The translations under genes and the position numbers were made by a program. The notes under the pieces are model-generated. The model was not told the origin of the DNA. It did no database searches and worked only from the letters and a program-made list of their open reading frames with translations. A stretch of DNA of 64,000 nucleotides from Solimonas sp. K1W22B-7. Lineage in GTDB: Bacteria > Pseudomonadota > Gammaproteobacteria > Nevskiales > Nevskiaceae. The stretch is from positions 1,674,001-1,738,000 of the forward strand of contig NZ_CP031704.1 in the NCBI RefSeq assembly GCF_003428335.1, given 5' to 3'. Below are positions 36,127 to 43,661 of this stretch, in pieces (position 1 is the stretch's first letter; the number at the start of each line of letters is the position of its first letter).

Positions 36127-36160
36127 AAAAACCCGTCCGGCCAATGCGGACGGACGGGTC
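36127..36160 (-). terminator. Terminator after rplY
   Basis: On the minus strand ACCCGTCCG and CGGACGGGT pair across an 11-base loop, followed by TTTTT. It lies between the rplY stop and the pth start and should reduce read-through into pth-ychF. Confidence 0.85.
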
Positions 36161-36178
36161 TGTTCAGTCCAGACGAAC

Positions 36179-36907
36179 TTACTTTTTCTTGGCCGGAGCA
36201 GCCTTGGCCGGAGCAGCGGCCTTGGCCGGGGCGGCACCCTTGGCGGGAGCAGCGCCCTTGGCGTCCGGAGCCTTCTGGTTCGCGGCCGGAACCTCGGCCG
36301 AGCCAGCAGCAACCGGCTCGGGCTCAACGGCAGCGCGCGGCAGGTGGATCACGACGACGCTCGGGTCGGCGCCGTGCTTGAGCTCGGTCAGCGCAACGCC
36401 TTCCGGCACGTTCAGCTGCGACAGGTGCACCACGTCGTTGAGCTGCATGGCCGAGAGGTCGATCTCGATGTACTCCGGCAGGTCCTTCGGCAGGCACTCG
36501 ACTTCCACCTGGTTGAGGTGGTGCTCGACGATACCGCCGCCGACCTTGACGCCCGGGGCCACTTCGGCGCCCTTGAAGTGCAGCGGCACCTGGCGACGCA
36601 GCAGCTGGTCCGCGAGGATGCGCTGGAAGTCGATGTGCAGCAGGGTTTCGTCCACCGGGTGACGCTGCAGGTCCTTGAGCACGACCTGCTGCTCGGTGCC
36701 GTTGAGCTTGAGCGTGAGGATGTGCGAGTAGAAGGCTTCGACCTTCAGGCTCTTCCACAGCTCGTTATGCGAGACGGCGATGCTGATCGGCTGATCCTTG
36801 CCACCGTAGAGGATAGCGGGCACCTTGCCCGTGCGACGGAGGCGGCGGCTCGCACCTTTGCCCTCGTCCGCGCGGGATTCGGCGCTGACAACGAAATTTT
36901 GTTTCAT
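36179..36907 (-). CDS. rplY: 50S ribosomal protein L25/general stress protein Ctc
   Basis: Long (TL5/Ctc-type) L25 of about 242 residues that binds 5S rRNA. The N-terminal domain contains GKGASRRLRRTGKVPAILYG and LLHIDFQRI; the C-terminal TL5 domain contains LPEYIEIDLSAMQLNDVVHL. An unusual tail of about 35 residues built of Lys/Ala/Pro repeats (GAAPAKGAAPAKAAAPAK) follows and is probably disordered and RNA-binding. The ATG at 36907 has GAGAG at good distance; the frame open to 36928 lacks one. In related genomes prs lies directly upstream; here a sigma factor cassette separates them. Confidence 0.95.
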   Translation of the reverse strand: MKQNFVVSAESRADEGKGASRRLRRTGKVPAILYGGKDQPISIAVSHNELWKSLKVEAFYSHILTLKLNGTEQQVVLKDLQRHPVDETLLHIDFQRILADQLLRRQVPLHFKGAEVAPGVKVGGGIVEHHLNQVEVECLPKDLPEYIEIDLSAMQLNDVVHLSQLNVPEGVALTELKHGADPSVVVIHLPRAAVEPEPVAAGSAEVPAANQKAPDAKGAAPAKGAAPAKAAAPAKAAPAKKK

Positions 36908-36994
36908 GGAAATCTCTCGATAAATCAATGGGCTTCCGTCCGCGACCAGACAGAAGGGGGCGCATTGTACTGGAACCCCGGCGAAGCCGCGAGT

Positions 36995-37903
36995 TCAGGG
37001 CTGCAGGTGCGCCAGCTTTTCCGGGTTGCGGGTGACGTAGACCGCCGCAATGCGGCCCTCGCGGATTTCCAGCGCATAGGTCTGCACGATCCGTCCGCCC
37101 ATGCCCAGGACCATGCCCGGCATGCCGTTGACCGGCGCCAGCTTCAGGCCCAGCGGGCCGGTTCCGCCCAATTGGCGCTGTGCAATCAAGGGCTTGCGCA
37201 CCAGGCCCGTGAGGAAGCGGGCAATGCGCAGGGCCCCCAGGATGGGTTTGCGCGCCGCTGCCACCTTGCCGCCGCCGTCGGAGTAGAACACCGCATCCTC
37301 GGCCAGCAGCCGTGTCAGCGCCTCGATATCGCCGCAACCGATGGCGCCGGCAAAGGCCAGCGTCAGGCGTTGGCGCTCTTCGGCAGAGGGCTGGTAGCGT
37401 GGTCGTTCGCGCCGCACCTGGCTGCGTGCGCGCGAGGCCAGCTGGCGGCAGGCCTCCTCGCTGCGGCGCAGCGTCCGCGCCACCTCGGGGTAGTCCAGGT
37501 CGAAGACGTCGTGCATCAGGAAGGCCGCGCGTTCCAGCGGAGACAACCGCTCCAGCGTCAGCAGCAGTGCCATCGACAGGTCGTCGGCGAACTCGCTGGC
37601 CTGGTCCGGCGCCAGCGCCGCCTCGTCCAGCAGGGGCTCCGGCAGCCAGGGACCGATGTACTCCTCGCGTTGCATGCGCGCCGACTTCAGCTCGTCCAGG
37701 CACAAGCGCGTCACCGTGCGGCCGAGGAAGGCACGCGGCTGCTCCACCGTCGCGCGGTCGGTGCCGTGCCAGCGCAGGTAGGCGTCCTGCACCACGTCCT
37801 CGGCCTCCGCCATCGAGCCGAGCATGCGGTAGGCCAGCCCCAGCAGCGAGCGCCGGTAGGGCTCGAAGCTGGTCGCCGGATCGGGCTGGGTGCTGGCGCT
37901 CAT
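36995..37903 (-). CDS. ECF sigma factor, ECF41 (SigJ-like) type
   Basis: RNA polymerase sigma factor of 302 residues. Region 2 (YRMLGSMAEAEDVVQDAYLRW) and region 4 (LSPLERAAFLMHDVFDLDYPE, then VARTLRRSEEACRQLASRAR) are followed by a SnoaL/NTF2-like extension of about 100 residues. The linker WLPEPL and the extension motifs YSDGGGK and NPEKL are exactly those of ECF41 sigma factors, in which the extension replaces an anti-sigma factor and tunes activity. The AhpD-like gene 13 bases upstream is the usual ECF41 partner (carboxymuconolactone decarboxylase-like or oxidoreductase). The cassette interrupts the prs-rplY neighbourhood. Confidence 0.92.
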   Translation of the reverse strand: MSASTQPDPATSFEPYRRSLLGLAYRMLGSMAEAEDVVQDAYLRWHGTDRATVEQPRAFLGRTVTRLCLDELKSARMQREEYIGPWLPEPLLDEAALAPDQASEFADDLSMALLLTLERLSPLERAAFLMHDVFDLDYPEVARTLRRSEEACRQLASRARSQVRRERPRYQPSAEERQRLTLAFAGAIGCGDIEALTRLLAEDAVFYSDGGGKVAAARKPILGALRIARFLTGLVRKPLIAQRQLGGTGPLGLKLAPVNGMPGMVLGMGGRIVQTYALEIREGRIAAVYVTRNPEKLAHLQP

Positions 37904-37916
37904 GCGATCCGCCCTG

Positions 37917-38459
37917 TCATGCGCTTTGCGGAACCGCCTGCGCCTGCCCGCCGACCTCGACGCGCACGCAGGTCTTGCCGTAACCCAGCGCGTACTTCAG
38001 CGTCGGGAAGATGCGCGCCGCCACCAGCGCGAAGCTGATCGACACCAGCGCGCGCCGGCCCCAGCGCTGCAGGATCTGCTCGCGCAGCGGGTCGGCCTCC
38101 AGGCTGTGTGCCAGCGAGGCCTCGGCGAAGCGGTAGGCGAGCTGCGCATCCGGCGGCAGCTGCTCCGGCTTGCGGCCGACGATGGCGCGCAGCGTCGCTG
38201 CCGGCACGCCAGCCTGCTCGGCCATGCGCACCACCAGCTGGGTGCAGGGGCCGCAGTCCTCGTGCATGCCGCCGACGATCTTGGCGGTGAACCAGGCGTC
38301 CACCGGGATATCGCGGTGGTACTTCGCCAGCGGCATGACCTTGTTGAAGAGCAGCATGGCCCTGAGGTCGATATCGAGCAGTTCGCGGGCGTAGGACATG
38401 TCGTAATCGTACGCGCGCTCGAACTTGGCGATCTGGCTGTTGATGAGGGTCTTGATCAT
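37917..38459 (-). CDS. AhpD-like/carboxymuconolactone decarboxylase family protein, ECF41 partner
   Basis: About 180 residues with the alkylhydroperoxidase-D-type active site HEDCGPCTQLVVRMAE near residues 60-75: a CxxC pair with upstream acidic and histidine residues, suited to thiol redox or peroxide chemistry. I chose the ATG at 38459 (MIKTLINSQIAKF); the frame upstream is a Pro/Trp-rich shadow. It lies 7 bases after the small membrane protein gene and 13 bases before the ECF41 sigma gene, so the three form one unit. ECF41 sigma factors typically activate such a partner promoter. Confidence 0.85.
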   Translation of the reverse strand: MIKTLINSQIAKFERAYDYDMSYARELLDIDLRAMLLFNKVMPLAKYHRDIPVDAWFTAKIVGGMHEDCGPCTQLVVRMAEQAGVPAATLRAIVGRKPEQLPPDAQLAYRFAEASLAHSLEADPLREQILQRWGRRALVSISFALVAARIFPTLKYALGYGKTCVRVEVGGQAQAVPQSA

Positions 38460-38466
38460 GGCGGCT

Positions 38467-38859
38467 TCAAGCGTAGGCGGTGGGGGTGGGGGTGCCGCGC
38501 GGCCAGGACAGGACCAGCGCCACCAGGGCGGGGACCACGACCAGCAGGGCGTCATTGAGCAGGTGGTCCACGGCGACACGGCCCTGCAGGGCGTCGAAGA
38601 CGTGGACCCCGGCGTGCAGCAGCTGGAACGCGCTGCCGGCGATCGCCGCCGGCCAGGCCTGCGGCCAGCGGACCAGGGCCAGCAACCCGGCGCCAGAGAC
38701 GCTGTAGGCGGCGCCGATGTCGCGGATGAAGTGGACGTTATAGGGGCCGGTGGCGCTGACCCCGGGGATGCTGGGGTACCAGACGGCAGGGGCCAGCAGC
38801 ATGAACAGGCCGTTGGCCAGCATGCCCAGGCCGAGGAGGGTGAGGGTGAGGTTGCGCAT
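38467..38859 (-). CDS. Small membrane protein of the ECF41 cassette, unknown function
   Basis: About 130 residues with four hydrophobic helices (LTLLGLGMLANGLFMLLAPA, SGAGLLALVRW, AAIAGSAFQLLHAGVHVFDA, LLNDALLVVVPALVALVLSW). The conserved-looking polar stretch WYPSIPGVSATGPYNVHFIR after helix 1 is typical of a family of small uncharacterised four-helix proteins. The ATG at 38859 has GGAGC upstream. As first gene of the cassette it should carry the ECF41-controlled promoter in its upstream region. Confidence 0.7.
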   Translation of the reverse strand: MRNLTLTLLGLGMLANGLFMLLAPAVWYPSIPGVSATGPYNVHFIRDIGAAYSVSGAGLLALVRWPQAWPAAIAGSAFQLLHAGVHVFDALQGRVAVDHLLNDALLVVVPALVALVLSWPRGTPTPTAYA

Positions 38860-38943
38860 CAGCTTGCTCCGATGAAGGGGGTTCAGGAGCAAGACGAGGC
38901 AGGTGGGGCGGTTGTGACACGACCCGAGGTTATTGCTGCTTTT

Positions 38944-39058
38944 CCCTCTCCCGCTGGCGGGAGAGGGTAGGGCGAGGGTGGTGCAGTGGCGGTACGCACC
39001 TCTCAGATGCTTGAGGGCTCCACCCTCACCCCCGCCCTCTCCCGCCAGCGGGAGAGGG
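38944..39058. repeat. Inverted pair of palindromic repeats (solo copy)
   Basis: Two near-identical palindromes face each other. The left is 38944-38967 (CCCTCTCCCGC / GCGGGAGAGGG) with tail TAGGGCGAGGGTGG; the right is 39035-39058 with mirrored tail CCACCCTCACCCCCG starting at 39020. The arms match over about 38 bases and enclose only 38 bases without a gene. The same architecture frames the DUF559 gene at 48935-49392, so this looks like an empty or miniature member of one repeat family. It lies exactly at the prs side of the ECF41 cassette. The rest of 38860-39178 holds no gene. Confidence 0.85.
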
Positions 39059-39141
39059 GGTTCTCCGATCTTTGGTTTCTAAACCGGCGGCAGGAGATGC
39101 AGGGCCGGTGAACATCTAGCGCCCACTCACGACGCTAAGAT

Positions 39142-39156
39142 CCCCACTTCGTGGGG
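39142..39156 (-). terminator. Hairpin after prs
   Basis: CCCCAC and GTGGGG with a three-base loop, 23 bases after the prs stop on the minus strand. It has no clear U-run; probably a weak terminator or mRNA end. Confidence 0.4.
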
Positions 39157-39178
39157 CCCCTCCACGCTGTTCGGGGCT

Positions 39179-40132
39179 TTAATCCACGTACAGCGAACTC
39201 ACCGATTCTTCCGCGCTGATGCGGCGGATCGTCTCGGCCAGCAGGCCGCCGATCGACAGCTGGCGGATCTTGGGGCAGCCCTTGGCGGCTTCCGAGAGGG
39301 GGATGGTGTCGGTCACTACCAACTCGTCGAGTACCGACTTGCTGATGTTGGAGATCGCCGGGCCGGACAGCACCGGGTGGGTGATGTAGGCCACCACCTT
39401 GATCGCGCCGGCTTCCTTGAGCGCCTCGGCCGCCTTGCACAGGGTGCCGGCGGTGTCGGCAAGGTCGTCCACCAGCACGCAGGTGCGGCCGGTGACGTCG
39501 CCGATGATGTTCATCACGCGCGACTCGTTGGGCTTGGGGCGGCGCTTGTCGATGATCGCCAGGTCCGCGTCGTCCAGGCGCTTGGCCACCGCGCGGGCGC
39601 GCACCACGCCGCCCACGTCCGGCGCCACCACGATCAGGTTCTCGTACTTCTGGCGCCAGATTTCGCCCAGCAGCACGGGGCTGGCGTAGACGTTGTCCAC
39701 GGCGATGTCGAAGAAGCCCTGGATCTGGTCGGCGTGCAGGTCCACCGTCAGCACGCGGTTGGCGCCGCACTCGCCGATCATGTCGGCGACCACCTTGGCC
39801 GAGATCGGCACGCGGGTGGAACGCGGGCGGCGGTCCTGGCGGGCATAGCCGAAGTAGGGGATCACCGCCGTGATGCGGCCGGCCGAGGCGCGCTTGAGCG
39901 CGTCCAGCATCAGCAGCAGTTCCATGACGTTGTCGTTGGTCGGCGCGCAGGTCGGCTGGATCACGAAGACGTCCTTGCCGCGGACGTTCTCCTGGATCTC
40001 GATCTGGATCTCGCCGTCCGAGAACTGCGAGATCACCGCCTGTCCCAGCGGCTGCTTCAGGTAATTGGCGATGTCCTGCGAAAGCTTGGTATTCGCATTA
40101 CCCGAGAACAGCATCAGCTTGGAGTCGGCCAT
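39179..40132 (-). CDS. prs: Ribose-phosphate pyrophosphokinase
   Basis: Makes PRPP from ribose 5-phosphate and ATP for nucleotide, His and Trp synthesis. From the ATG at 40132 it has 317 residues, the usual length (E. coli 315), beginning [18 protein letters not shown]. Family marks are [44 protein letters not shown] and the PRPP loop [12 protein letters not shown]. An in-frame ATG at 40177 would add 15 residues. It lies downstream of ispE and tRNA-Gln, the classic gammaproteobacterial order. Confidence 0.96.
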   Translation of the reverse strand: MADSKLMLFSGNANTKLSQDIANYLKQPLGQAVISQFSDGEIQIEIQENVRGKDVFVIQPTCAPTNDNVMELLLMLDALKRASAGRITAVIPYFGYARQDRRPRSTRVPISAKVVADMIGECGANRVLTVDLHADQIQGFFDIAVDNVYASPVLLGEIWRQKYENLIVVAPDVGGVVRARAVAKRLDDADLAIIDKRRPKPNESRVMNIIGDVTGRTCVLVDDLADTAGTLCKAAEALKEAGAIKVVAYITHPVLSGPAISNISKSVLDELVVTDTIPLSEAAKGCPKIRQLSIGGLLAETIRRISAEESVSSLYVD

Positions 40133-40221
40133 GTACGCGTTCGTCTCTGCGGTTGCGCTGTCGTAGTAAGAGTTCATGCAGCGCCCCGTCGATCCTGGCT
40201 AGAAGGAAGATAAGGAAAAAA

Positions 40222-40296
40222 TGGCTGGGGCGGATGGATTCGAACCACCGAATGGCAGGATCAAAACCTGCTGCCTTACCGCTTGGCGACGCCCCA
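40222..40296 (-). tRNA. tRNA-Gln (TTG)
   Basis: Complete 75-base cloverleaf on the minus strand with encoded CCA. The acceptor is TGGGGCG/CGCCCCA with discriminator G, the D-arm GCCAAGCGGTAAGGC, the anticodon loop TTTTGAT with anticodon TTG, and the T-arm GGTGGTTCGAATCCATC. It lies between ispE and prs as in Pseudomonas and Xanthomonas relatives, and is probably processed from their joint transcript. Confidence 0.96.
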
Positions 40297-40299
40297 ACT

Positions 40300-41160
40300 T
40301 CACAGGCCGCGCATTATAGCGGTGAGCGGTGAGCGATTCAGCCCGCGCGCGACGAAACTCTTCCATTGTGCCGGCACCCGCTTCTGGGCCTGGCTGGCGA
40401 GCGCCCGTTCGGTGAACGTGACGTAGACCGAGGCGCCGGTGCCCGACATGCGGGCCGGACCCTGCTGGCGGCCCCATTCCAGGGCCTGCCCCACCTCCGG
40501 GTAGCGCGCCGTGGTGACCGGCTCGCAGACGTTGACGGTGCGGCCGGCCAGGTAGTCGTCCAGGGTCACGCGGGGGCAATCGCGCTTCAGTTCCGTGGCC
40601 TCGAAGATCTCGCGGGTGCTGACCGAGACCTCGGGGACCACCACCAGGTACCAGGGTTCCGGCATCTCCACCGGCGCCAGGCGCTCGCCCACGCCCTCGG
40701 CCCAGCTGGCCAGGCCGCGCACGAAGACCGGCACGTCGGCGCCCAGCTTGAGGCCGATCTCGGCCAGTTCGGCGGTGGTGAATCCGGTGTTCCACAGGCG
40801 GTTCAGCGCCACCAGGGTGGTGGCCGCGTTGCTGGAGCCACCGCCCAGGCCGCCGCCGATCGGCAGGCGCTTCTCGATGCGGATGTCGGCGCCCAGGCCG
40901 GCGCCGCTGAGCTTGCCCAGCAGCTTGGCGGCGCGCACCGCCAGGTCATCCTCCGGGGCGATGCCGGGCAGGGCGTTCTGGCGCACCACCTTGCCGTCGC
41001 CGCGCGGTACGAAGAACAGGCTGTCGCCGTGGTCCAGGAACTGGAACAGGGTCTGCAGGTCGTGGTAGCCGTCGACGCGGCGCGCGGTCACGTGCAGGAA
41101 CAGGTTCAGCTTGGCCGGGGCCGGCCAGGGGAATTCATTGGTGAAGGGAGCGAGGGTCAT
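40300..41160 (-). CDS. ispE: 4-diphosphocytidyl-2-C-methyl-D-erythritol kinase
   Basis: GHMP-family kinase of 286 residues in the MEP isoprenoid pathway. The N-terminal substrate motif is WPAPAKLNLFLHVTARR, the ATP-binding GHMP motif PIGGGLGGGSSNAATTLVAL, and the C-terminal glycine loop PARMSGTGASVYVTF. It follows lolB by 47 bases and its stop lies 4 bases before the tRNA-Gln 5' end. Confidence 0.96.
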   Translation of the reverse strand: MTLAPFTNEFPWPAPAKLNLFLHVTARRVDGYHDLQTLFQFLDHGDSLFFVPRGDGKVVRQNALPGIAPEDDLAVRAAKLLGKLSGAGLGADIRIEKRLPIGGGLGGGSSNAATTLVALNRLWNTGFTTAELAEIGLKLGADVPVFVRGLASWAEGVGERLAPVEMPEPWYLVVVPEVSVSTREIFEATELKRDCPRVTLDDYLAGRTVNVCEPVTTARYPEVGQALEWGRQQGPARMSGTGASVYVTFTERALASQAQKRVPAQWKSFVARGLNRSPLTAIMRGL

Positions 41161-41207
41161 TGTTCTTTATATGTGTGTGTACCGGGAGTTCCGTCTCCCG
41201 CCGCCGC

Positions 41208-41849
41208 TCATTGTAATGGCGGTTCGGTCGCGGGCTGGGCGGTGTCCACGCCTGGCAGGCCGTCCCAGCGGTCGGCGACCAGCTTGATCGTCACCTCGGG
41301 CTTGGCCAGCTGCAGGCGCCGCGGCAGCGACACCGGCCCGGCCGGCTGGTACTCGTCATACTCCAGGCGCCAGCCGTCCTGCTCCAGCGCGGCGATCTCG
41401 CCCTCCGCGTCCAGCTCGATCACGGCGGGGGACCCCGGCGCCGGCAGGCCCAGGGCCCAGTAGCGCAGGCCGGCGATGGGGAAGGTCCAGCCCAGCTTGC
41501 GCCGCAGCCAGGCTTCCGGCTCGTTGGTCACCTGGCTACCCTCGCGGCTGCGCACCTCCACCAGCGACGGGGTGCCGACGATGCTCAGTGCGCCCACGCC
41601 GAAGGGGCCGGCCACGCGCAGGTCGAAGCTGCCGTCGGGGTTCTGCTGCCAGCGCAGGTCGCCCTTCATGCCCAGGCTGCCGTTGCTGGCGACGCGGGCC
41701 TGCAGTGCAAAGCGGTCGATCCGCTCCAGCGCGGCGCGGCGCTCCTGCCAGAGGCTTTCAGAAGGGGTTTGCGACATCTGCGGACCCTTGAACAGGGCGC
41801 AGCCCGCCAGCAGGCTGGCGGCGACCACGCCGCTCCACGCGAGCCTCAT
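41208..41849 (-). CDS. lolB: Outer-membrane lipoprotein LolB
   Basis: Receives lipoproteins from LolA and inserts them into the outer membrane. About 213 residues with lipobox LLAGC after a short signal sequence. The half-barrel sequence (RFALQARVASNGSLGMKGDL, then GALSIVGTPSLVEVRS) includes the usual hydrophobic strand pattern. The ATG at 41849 overlaps the stop of the TPR gene (ATGA); the longer open frame is a shadow of that gene. Context lolB-ispE confirms the name. Confidence 0.9.
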   Translation of the reverse strand: MRLAWSGVVAASLLAGCALFKGPQMSQTPSESLWQERRAALERIDRFALQARVASNGSLGMKGDLRWQQNPDGSFDLRVAGPFGVGALSIVGTPSLVEVRSREGSQVTNEPEAWLRRKLGWTFPIAGLRYWALGLPAPGSPAVIELDAEGEIAALEQDGWRLEYDEYQPAGPVSLPRRLQLAKPEVTIKLVADRWDGLPGVDTAQPATEPPLQ

Positions 41850-43543
41850 CGGGCGAGCCGCTGCACCGTTTCCTTCAGCACGCGGTGGTCGGGGTCGTCG
41901 GCGAGGGCCTTGTCCCAGATGCCGCGGGCGCGATCCTTGTCGCCCAGCGTCCACAACACTTCGCCCAGATGGGCGGCGACTTCGGGGTCCGGAAACTTAT
42001 CGTAGGCCTGTTGCAGCCATGCGAGGGCTTCCTTCGAACGGCCGCGCTTGTATTCGGCCCAGCCCAGGCTGTCGATGATCGCGGCATCGTCCGGCTCCAG
42101 CTCGTGGGCGCGGCGGATCATCTCCGTGGCCTCGTCCAGGCGCTTGGTATTCACCAGCAGCATGTAGCCCAGGCCGTTGAGGGCGCGCGCGTCGTCCGGG
42201 TTTTCCGCCAGCAGCCCGCGCAGGTCCTTCTCGGCCAGCGGCAACTGGCCCATGCGTTCGTGCACCAGCGAGCGGCTGTAGACCAGCTCGCCATCGCCCG
42301 GGTAGTCGTCGACCGCCTCGTTGAGCAGCTTCAGCGCCTCGTCGTTGAGACGGGCGTCGATCAGCAGCTCGGCCTCGGCACGGTACAGCCGCGAGCCCAG
42401 CGGCGGCACCTGGTCGCGGGTCTGTGCCAGCAGCGAGCGGGCGGCGGGCAGCTGGCCGGTCTCGGCCAGCACCGCGGATCGGCGGATCAGGGCGTCCACC
42501 GCCGCCATGCCGTTGGTGACCTTGGCGTAGTAGGCCAGGGCCTTGTCCCAGTTCTTGCGGGTCTCCTCCATGCGGCCCAGCTGCAGCGCCGCGTCCTGCC
42601 CGCGGCTGCCCTGCAGCAGCGGCAGCAGGTACTTCTCCGCCTCGGCGTACTGCTCGTCGGTCACCGCCAGCACGCCCAGCGCGAAGCGGGCGTCGTCCAT
42701 CTTGGGATCGGCCGCCAGTGCCTTCTGCAGCTGGCTGCGCGCGGCATCGCGCTGTTCGGCTTCCAGCAGCAGGCGGGCATAGCCGTAGCGCGCCGCGGCG
42801 CCCTTCGGCCCCACCGCCAGCTTGTCGATCAGGGCCGTCGCCTCGTCCAGCTTCTTGAGCTGCACCAGGGTGCCGACCAGCAGCAGGGTTTCCTCCTCGG
42901 AGCCCTTGGACAGCGCCACCGCCTTGCGCGCCGAGGCCTCGGCCAGCGGCAGGTTCTGGAAGCGCAGCGCCGCCAGCGCCAGCGCGTGCTGGGCGCCGGC
43001 GCGGGTGGGTTCCTTCGAGGCCAGTTCGTGCATCACCTCCACCGCCATCGGGCCCTTGTCGTTGCCGGCCTGGACCAGCAGCAGGGCGACATGGCGGTAG
43101 CCGTCGTCCTCACCACCGGCGTGGCCGGCGACGATCGCCTCGGCCTGGCGCAGCACCTCGGCCTTGTCGCCGGCTTCCAGCGACAGGCGCGCGATCACCT
43201 CGCGGGCTTCCAGCGCCGTGGGTTCGATGACCAGCCAGCGCTGCGCCGCCTGCATCGCCAGGGTGGCGTCCTTGGCCAGCAGGGCCAGCTGGGTGGCGCG
43301 CTGCGCAAGGTCCGGGTCGGGGGTGATCGCCACGGCCCTGAGGAACTCCTGGGCGGCCAGGCCGGGCTGCTGGCGATTGGCCGCCATTTCACCGGCCATC
43401 ACGTGGAACTGGGCATTGGCCTCCTGGGTATCGAACGGCGAGCCCCGCGAGGTCACGGGCCGGTCGGCCGCCGCCGCGTGCGCGGAGGCCAGCAGGAGGG
43501 CCGAAAGGCCCAGGAGTTGCATTGTCGAAGGTCTGGAAATCAC
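41846..43543 (-). CDS. Exported TPR-repeat protein
   Basis: 565 residues: a signal peptide (QLLGLSALLLASAHAAAA) and then about a dozen tetratricopeptide-like helical pairs to the end, including ALNGLGYMLLVNTKRLDEAT, IIDSLGWAEYKRGRSKEA and LGEVLWTLGDKDRARGIW. Proteins of this type lie next to lolB, divergent from hemA, in Pseudomonas and Xanthomonas, and are thought to serve envelope protein assembly; the precise role is not established. The start may be the GTG at 43543 or the ATG at 43522. It is co-translated with lolB. Confidence 0.88.
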   Translation of the reverse strand: MISRPSTMQLLGLSALLLASAHAAAADRPVTSRGSPFDTQEANAQFHVMAGEMAANRQQPGLAAQEFLRAVAITPDPDLAQRATQLALLAKDATLAMQAAQRWLVIEPTALEAREVIARLSLEAGDKAEVLRQAEAIVAGHAGGEDDGYRHVALLLVQAGNDKGPMAVEVMHELASKEPTRAGAQHALALAALRFQNLPLAEASARKAVALSKGSEEETLLLVGTLVQLKKLDEATALIDKLAVGPKGAAARYGYARLLLEAEQRDAARSQLQKALAADPKMDDARFALGVLAVTDEQYAEAEKYLLPLLQGSRGQDAALQLGRMEETRKNWDKALAYYAKVTNGMAAVDALIRRSAVLAETGQLPAARSLLAQTRDQVPPLGSRLYRAEAELLIDARLNDEALKLLNEAVDDYPGDGELVYSRSLVHERMGQLPLAEKDLRGLLAENPDDARALNGLGYMLLVNTKRLDEATEMIRRAHELEPDDAAIIDSLGWAEYKRGRSKEALAWLQQAYDKFPDPEVAAHLGEVLWTLGDKDRARGIWDKALADDPDHRVLKETVQRLAR

Positions 43544-43661
43544 GGAGAAAACCGGGAGGGCGATGATTCAGAGACATTATCACCCCGGCAGGGTTCAGTT
43601 AGGGCCGCAGGCAGCGAAATTGCGAACCCGTTAAAATTGCTCAATTGTTTTCGGTAGCCCC

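Noticed and set aside
39179-40177. Longer prs reading frame starting at 40177
   Set aside because: The extra 15 residues have no counterpart in typical Prs proteins, and the ATG at 40132 gives the normal length and N-terminus. It stays possible because neither start has a strong ribosome-binding site.
29501-40296. tRNA-Met and tRNA-Gln as integration sites for an island
   Set aside because: No partial tRNA 3' duplicate and no integrase gene is present in the window.
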